A DNA stretch of 64,000 nt, from NCBI GenBank assembly GCA_963777665.1, contig CAVZRJ010000001.1, forward strand, positions 248,001-312,000, read 5' to 3'. The stretch is from Bog-756 sp963777665 (GTDB lineage: Bacteria > Actinomycetota > Acidimicrobiia > Acidimicrobiales > RAAP-2). Made by a program: the position numbers and the translations under genes. Of the stretch, positions 59,746-64,000 are shown one piece after another. How positions within the stretch are numbered: the stretch's first letter is position 1; the number at the start of each line of letters is the position of its first letter. Under the pieces are notes generated by a model, which worked only from the letters and a program-made list of their open reading frames with translations, was not told where the DNA came from and did no database searches.

Positions 59746-60132
59746 ATGGCCCGAGTCAAAGGCGCAGTCCACGCCAAGAAGCACCACCGCGCCATCCTCG
59801 AGCAGGCACAGGGCTACTACGGCAACAAGAGCCGTTCCTTCCGCGCCGCCAACGAGCAGGTCATGCACTCGATGCAGTACGCCTACCGGGACCGCCGCGC
59901 CCGGAAGGGAGACTTCCGCCAGCTCTGGATCCAGCGCATCAACGCGGCCGCCCGGCTCAACGGCACGAGCTACAGCCGGTTCATCGCCGGGCTGCACCGT
60001 GCGCAGGTGGACGTCGACCGCAAGGTCCTGGCCGACCTGGCGGTGACCGAACCGGAGGCCTTCGCCTCCCTGGTGCAGCTGGCCAACGAGGCACTGGCCG
60101 CGGCCGCCCCGATCGCCGAGGCCGGTTCCTGA
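59746..60132 (+). CDS. rplT: Ribosomal protein L20
   Basis: 128 residues. MARVKGAVHAKKHHRAILEQAQGYYGNKSRSFR, then YAYRDRRARKGDFRQLWIQRINAA and SRFIAGLHRAQVDVDRKVLADLA are signature L20 blocks. AAAGGAG at 59732-59738 is a good ribosome site. L20 represses its own operon in several bacteria. Immediately followed by the RNA methyltransferase. Confidence 0.95.
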   Translation: MARVKGAVHAKKHHRAILEQAQGYYGNKSRSFRAANEQVMHSMQYAYRDRRARKGDFRQLWIQRINAAARLNGTSYSRFIAGLHRAQVDVDRKVLADLAVTEPEAFASLVQLANEALAAAAPIAEAGS

Positions 60133-60164
60133 CCCAACCCGGCCTGGCGGTCACCCACCAGCGG

Positions 60165-61037
60165 GTGCGGAGGCTTCGCCAGCTCCTGCGCAAGCGCGGC
60201 CTGCGCAACGCCGAGCGGGTGCTGGTCGTCGAGGGCGCCGAACTGCTCGCAGTGGCACTGGCGGCGGGTGCCCGGGTCGAAGCTGTCTACGTTGCACCGG
60301 AGGGCGCAGACGTCCCGGCGGTCGCCGAGGTGACCGGACGGGCACTGGCCGTCGGAGCCCGTGTCTTCGACCTCGGCCCGGGGGTGATGGAGCGTGTCGC
60401 CTCCACGGTGACCCCCCAGCCCGTCCTCGCGGTTGTGGGCTGGGAGGCCGCCGCGCTCGACGATCTCGCGGCCGCGACCTTCGTGGTGGTCTGCGCAGAC
60501 GTGCGCGACCCGGGCAATGTCGGCACGGTCATCCGGACGGCCGACGCGTCGGGCGCCGATGCAGTGGTGTGCTGCGAGGGAACGGTCGACCCGACCAATC
60601 CCAAGTGTGTGCGTGCCACGGCCGGCTCGCTCTTCCACCTCCCCGTGGTGGTCGGCGGCGCTGCTGTCGACGTGGTGGCCGATCTGGCGTCACGGGGACT
60701 CTCCTCGGTCGGCGCTGCGGTGAGCGGCGGCCAGGACTACACCGAGTTCGACTGGCGCCGCCCGGTGGCCCTGGTGCTGGGGAACGAGGCGTCCGGGCTC
60801 GACGCGCAGGTCGGAGCCGCCCTCGACGCCGGTGTGAGCATCCCGATGGTCGGTCGGGCCGAGTCCCTCAACGTGAGCGTTGCAGCCGCCGTGCTCTGCT
60901 TCGAGGCACTGCGCCAACGGCGGGCGGACCGCCCCGCGGGTGCTCCCCTGGGTCGGGGCGCGTCGGGCTCTACGATGCCCGGCATGGATCACGGACCGAC
61001 CGGCCGGGCTGGCGGGAGCGCGGGGGGTCCGGGATGA
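60165..61037 (+). CDS. SpoU/TrmH-family RNA 2'-O-methyltransferase
   Basis: About 290 residues. N-terminal substrate-binding domain (VRRLRQLLRKRGLRNAERVLVVEGAEL), then the SPOUT knot: VVCADVRDPGNVGTVIRTADASGADAV (motif 1, near residue 118), VALVLGNEASGLDAQV (motif 2) and VSIPMVGRAESLNVSVAAAVLCFEAL (motif 3). It methylates a ribose in rRNA or tRNA; the target is not given by sequence. I used GTG 60165; an in-frame CTG at 60129 overlapping rplT's stop would add 12 residues. Its stop overlaps the pheS ATG (ATGA). The order rplT-RNA methylase-pheS is conserved in Gram-positive bacteria. Confidence 0.88.
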   Translation: MRRLRQLLRKRGLRNAERVLVVEGAELLAVALAAGARVEAVYVAPEGADVPAVAEVTGRALAVGARVFDLGPGVMERVASTVTPQPVLAVVGWEAAALDDLAAATFVVVCADVRDPGNVGTVIRTADASGADAVVCCEGTVDPTNPKCVRATAGSLFHLPVVVGGAAVDVVADLASRGLSSVGAAVSGGQDYTEFDWRRPVALVLGNEASGLDAQVGAALDAGVSIPMVGRAESLNVSVAAAVLCFEALRQRRADRPAGAPLGRGASGSTMPGMDHGPTGRAGGSAGGPG

Positions 61038-62098
61038 GCGACCAACTGGACGTCGGAGCCCTGGTCGAGGCGGCCCGAGCCGCCGCAGCCGGAGCCGTCA
61101 CGACCGAGGACATCCGCGAGGTCGCGGCCGCGGTGTCGGGCAAGCGGTCGCCCCTGGCCGAGGCATCGCGCGGTCTCGGCACGCTCGATCCCGAGACGCG
61201 CAAGGAGCTCGGTCGGATCCTGCACGAAGCCCGCGCCACCATCGAGGAGCTCCTCGAGCGCAGGAAGGAGGAGATCCGGTACGAGGAGCTTGCCAGCGAG
61301 ATGGCAGCCTCGCGTCTGGACCTCACCGAGTACGTGCCGGGCAGGGTCCGCACACCCGCCACCCGGGGTCACCTCCACCTGGTCTCCCAGACCCGGGACG
61401 CACTCGAGGACGTCTTCGTGGGGATGGGGTTCGAGGTGGCCGAAGGTCCCGAGATCGAAACCGACTGGTACAACTTCGGCGCACTCAACATCCCCCCGGC
61501 CCATCCGGCCCGCGGCATGTGGGACACCTTCTACCTCGAGCTGGGCGAGCCGGAGACCGTCCTCTTGCGGACCCACACCTCGCCCGTCCAGATCCACCTC
61601 ATGGAGCAGGCCGTGCTGGACGGTACCCTCCCGATCCACGCTGTCATCCCCGGCCGCTGCTACCGGCGCGACACTCCGGACGCCAGGCACCTTCCGGTCT
61701 TCCACCAGATCGAGGGACTCGTCGTCGACGTGGGCATCACCTTCGCCGATCTGGCGGGCACGATCGAGACCTTCACCACCGCCTACTTCGGTCCGGACAT
61801 CCACTCGCGGCTGCGTCCGGCCTACTTCCCCTTCACCGAGCCCTCGGCCGAGTTCGAGGTCACCTGCACCATCTGCCACGGGGCGGGATGCCGGACCTGC
61901 TCGCAGACCGGTTGGATCGAGCTCGGCGGCTGCGGCATGGTCGACCCGGCGGTGTTTGCCGCAGCGGGCATCGACGCGGACGAGTGGACCGGGTTCGCAT
62001 TCGGATTCGGCATCGACCGCTGCGCACAGATGCGGCACCAGATCGCCGACATGCGGGCCCTGATCGAGAACGACATCCGATTCCTGCGCCAGTTCTGA
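61034..62098 (+). CDS. pheS: Phenylalanyl-tRNA synthetase alpha subunit
   Basis: 354 residues. Coiled-coil N-terminal arm, then class II core: GHLHLVSQTRDALEDVFVGMGFEVAEGPEIETDWYNF, motif 2 RTHTSPVQIHLM and PGRCYRRDTPDARHLPVFHQIEG, motif 3 GFAFGFGIDRCAQMRHQI. A Cys cluster (CTICHGAGCRTC) inserts in the catalytic domain as in some actinobacteria. Pairs with PheT in an alpha2-beta2 enzyme. ATG 61034 overlaps the methyltransferase stop by 4 bases. Confidence 0.95.
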   Translation: MSDQLDVGALVEAARAAAAGAVTTEDIREVAAAVSGKRSPLAEASRGLGTLDPETRKELGRILHEARATIEELLERRKEEIRYEELASEMAASRLDLTEYVPGRVRTPATRGHLHLVSQTRDALEDVFVGMGFEVAEGPEIETDWYNFGALNIPPAHPARGMWDTFYLELGEPETVLLRTHTSPVQIHLMEQAVLDGTLPIHAVIPGRCYRRDTPDARHLPVFHQIEGLVVDVGITFADLAGTIETFTTAYFGPDIHSRLRPAYFPFTEPSAEFEVTCTICHGAGCRTCSQTGWIELGGCGMVDPAVFAAAGIDADEWTGFAFGFGIDRCAQMRHQIADMRALIENDIRFLRQF

Positions 62099-62123
62099 GG
62101 CGCGTTCCCCCGAGAGGACAGCT

Positions 62124-64000
62124 GTGCGCGTACCCCTTTCCTGGCTTCGGGACTTCGCCCCCTTCGGGGACGATGTGGCCACGTTGGCCGCCACGCTCGA
62201 CGACCTGGGGCTGGTCGTGGAGGCGATCGAAGTGGTGGGCGAGGGTCTGGCCGATGTGGTCGTGGCCCGGGTCGTCGAGGTCGGACCCATCGACGGGGCC
62301 GACAAGATCAGACGGGTGGTGGTGGACGACGGGTCCGCTCCGGTCGAGGTCGTGTGCGGCGCGTGGAACTTCGCCGCCGGTGACCTGGTGCCGCTCGCCC
62401 CGGTCGGAGCCACGCTGCCCGGCGGGATGGCGATCGGTCGCCGCAAGCTGAAGGGTGTTGTCTCCAACGGCATGCTCTGTTCGGGCCGCGAGCTCCGCCT
62501 GTCCGAGGACCACGAGGGCATCCTCATCCTCAACGGTGTCGAGGGGGCGGCGCCGGGCGACCCGCTCGTCGCGGTGCTGGGCATCGACCCGGACGTGGTG
62601 TTCGACATCTCGGTGGAGGCGAACCGGCCCGATGCATGGAGCATCGCCGGCGTGGCACGGGATCTGGCTGCGCGGTTGACGCTCCCGTTCACCGTGCCCG
62701 ACACCGCTGCGGTGGTCGCGGCCGCCTCGCAAGACGACGGCCCGCACCCTGCTGGCACAGCCCTGCCTGCCGGCCCGGACGTCGGGTCGCTGACCACGGT
62801 CCGGGTGGATGATCTCGAGCTGTGTCCGCGCTTTACCGCGCGGGTCCTCACCGGGAGTCGAGGTGACCGACTCCCCGGCGTGGTTGTCGCGCCGTCTGAC
62901 CGCGGCCGGCATGCGACCGATCAACAACGTGGTCGACGCCTCCAACTACGTGATGCTCGAGCTCGGTCAGCCGACCCATCCCTACGATCTCGACCGGCTG
63001 GCCGGCAATGGACTGTTGGTGCGACGGGCGGCACCGGGGGAGCGGGTCACCACCCTCGACGGCGTCGAGCGCACGCTCGGCACACCCGGACCGGGTCTCG
63101 GCGACACCGGCCAGGACTGTCTCATCTGTGATGCCGCGGGCGCCCCGGTCGGCATCGGCGGGATCATGGGGGGTGCCTCCTCTGAGATCGATCCGTCGAC
63201 GACGAGGGTGCTCCTCGAGGCGGCCTTCTTCGTGGCCATGGCCATCGCCCGCACCGCCAAGCGGCTCAACCTGCGCACCGAGGCCTCCGCCCGGTTCGAA
63301 CGCGGCTGCGATCCCGCCGGGATCGATCTCGCCGCCCAGCGCTTCTGCGAGCTGTTGGCCCTGACCGCGGGTCCGCGACTCGCACTCGCGCAGGGGGTCA
63401 TCGACGTGGTCGGCGACGTGCCGACTCCGCTGACCGTCCCGGTCCGCCCGGACCGGGTCAACGCACTGCTCGGGACCGACTTCTCCGCACCGGCGATCGC
63501 CGGCCTGCTCGCGCCGCTCGGCATCCGGGGCGGTCAGCCGGCGCCGGTCGGGGACGAGACGCTGAACGCCGTGGTCCCGACCTTCCGGCCCGACATCCGC
63601 CCCGCCCCGATGGGGGAGGCAGACCTGACCGAGGAGGTCGCCCGCACCTACGGGTACGCCCGCCTGCCGCGTCGGATGCCCGCCTGGCCCCAGCCCGGAC
63701 GGCTCACCGACTACCAGCGCGCACGCAGGCTGGTGAAGGACGTCCTGTGCGGTGTCGGGGCCACCGAGGTGTGGACCCCCACCTTCGCGACCGAGGCCGA
63801 CCTGGTGGGGGTCGGCTTCAGCCCGCCCTTCGTCGAGGTGGCCAACCCGCTGGTCGACGCGGAGCGCTTCCTGCGGACGTCGATGGCCCCCGGGCTCCTG
63901 CGGGCGGTGCTCTACAACGTCGAGCGGCGCCAGGACGAGCTACGGCTGTTCGAGGTCGGTTCCGTGTTCGGGCTCGCCGAGGTGCAGACCCCGGACGAGC
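62124..64000 (+). CDS. pheT: Phenylalanyl-tRNA synthetase beta subunit, partial, one frame break
   Basis: The start of PheT; the gene runs past the window end. MRVPLSWLRDFAPFGDDVATLA (GTG 62124) is typical, then the EMAP/tRNA-binding domain (VARVVEVGPIDGADKIRRVVV, GMAIGRRKLKGVVSNGMLCSGRELRL), the B3/4 editing domain and B5. An extra A at 62854 breaks the frame after ARVLTG; downstream, VEVTDSPAWLSRRLTAAGMR to DASNYVMLELGQPTHPYDLD continues as expected. One correction restores the read to base 64000. The RBS GAGAGGA lies at 62112-62118. Confidence 0.92.

Overview
The window is high-GC DNA from an actinobacterium. The best guess is class Acidimicrobiia, inferred from gene order and family content: actinobacterial integration host factor (mihF), a DUF3151 gene, a PriA without a Walker A motif, an infC that starts at a non-standard codon, and collinear aro, pyr, mihF-gmk-rpoZ-coaBC-metK-priA-def-fmt-rpe-rib and infC-rpmI-rplT-pheST clusters. 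No rRNA or tRNA gene was recognised.

Layout. 1-8.5 kb is accessory: a GNAT-type acetyltransferase, three broken insertion sequences in a row (IS1380, IS110 and IS1182 types), then a visibly AT-richer gene for a secreted HExxH protein. 8.5-15.2 kb holds an SDR and five menaquinone genes (menE, menB, menA, menH, menD). 15.2-24.2 kb is mixed: an LCP-family cell-wall protein, a carotenoid oxygenase, tyrS, a DUF3151 protein, a lipoprotein, a flavin reductase, small conserved-looking ORFs, a NifU-domain protein and an A24 peptidase. 24.3-29.8 kb is aroC-aroK-aroB-aroQ-pepP-efp-nusB. After an MFS exporter, 31.5-40.7 kb is a complete UMP-pathway run apart from pyrE and pyrK: pyrR-pyrB-pyrC-carA-carB-pyrD-pyrF, with a PyrR-binding-loop match in front of pyrR. 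40.8-43.9 kb has an unknown gene and the 5-oxoprolinase genes pxpBC and pxpA. 44.0-55.9 kb runs mihF-gmk-rpoZ-coaBC-metK-priA-def-fmt-rpe-ribD-ribBA-ribH-hisG. 55.9-64.0 kb has a cold-shock-like protein, a second MFS protein, a DUF1844-like protein, then infC-rpmI-rplT-RNA methyltransferase-pheS-pheT, which runs off the window.

Genes in each cluster are tightly coupled: many start codons overlap the preceding stop by 1 or 4 bases (TGATG, GTGA, ATGA). The main caveat is that about 20 single-base frame breaks lie in housekeeping genes (four in tyrS alone), most of them explained by one extra base. I read these as consensus errors in the assembly, not as pseudogenes, and I annotate such genes end to end with the break positions. 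The same errors may explain part of the damage in the insertion sequences.

The most interesting biology I can support: an AUA-initiated infC behind a leader with competing hairpins, a PyrR mRNA-binding loop, an IS110 element with a candidate bridge-RNA hairpin, and an island-borne secreted metalloprotease. I did not find a clearly new multi-gene system.
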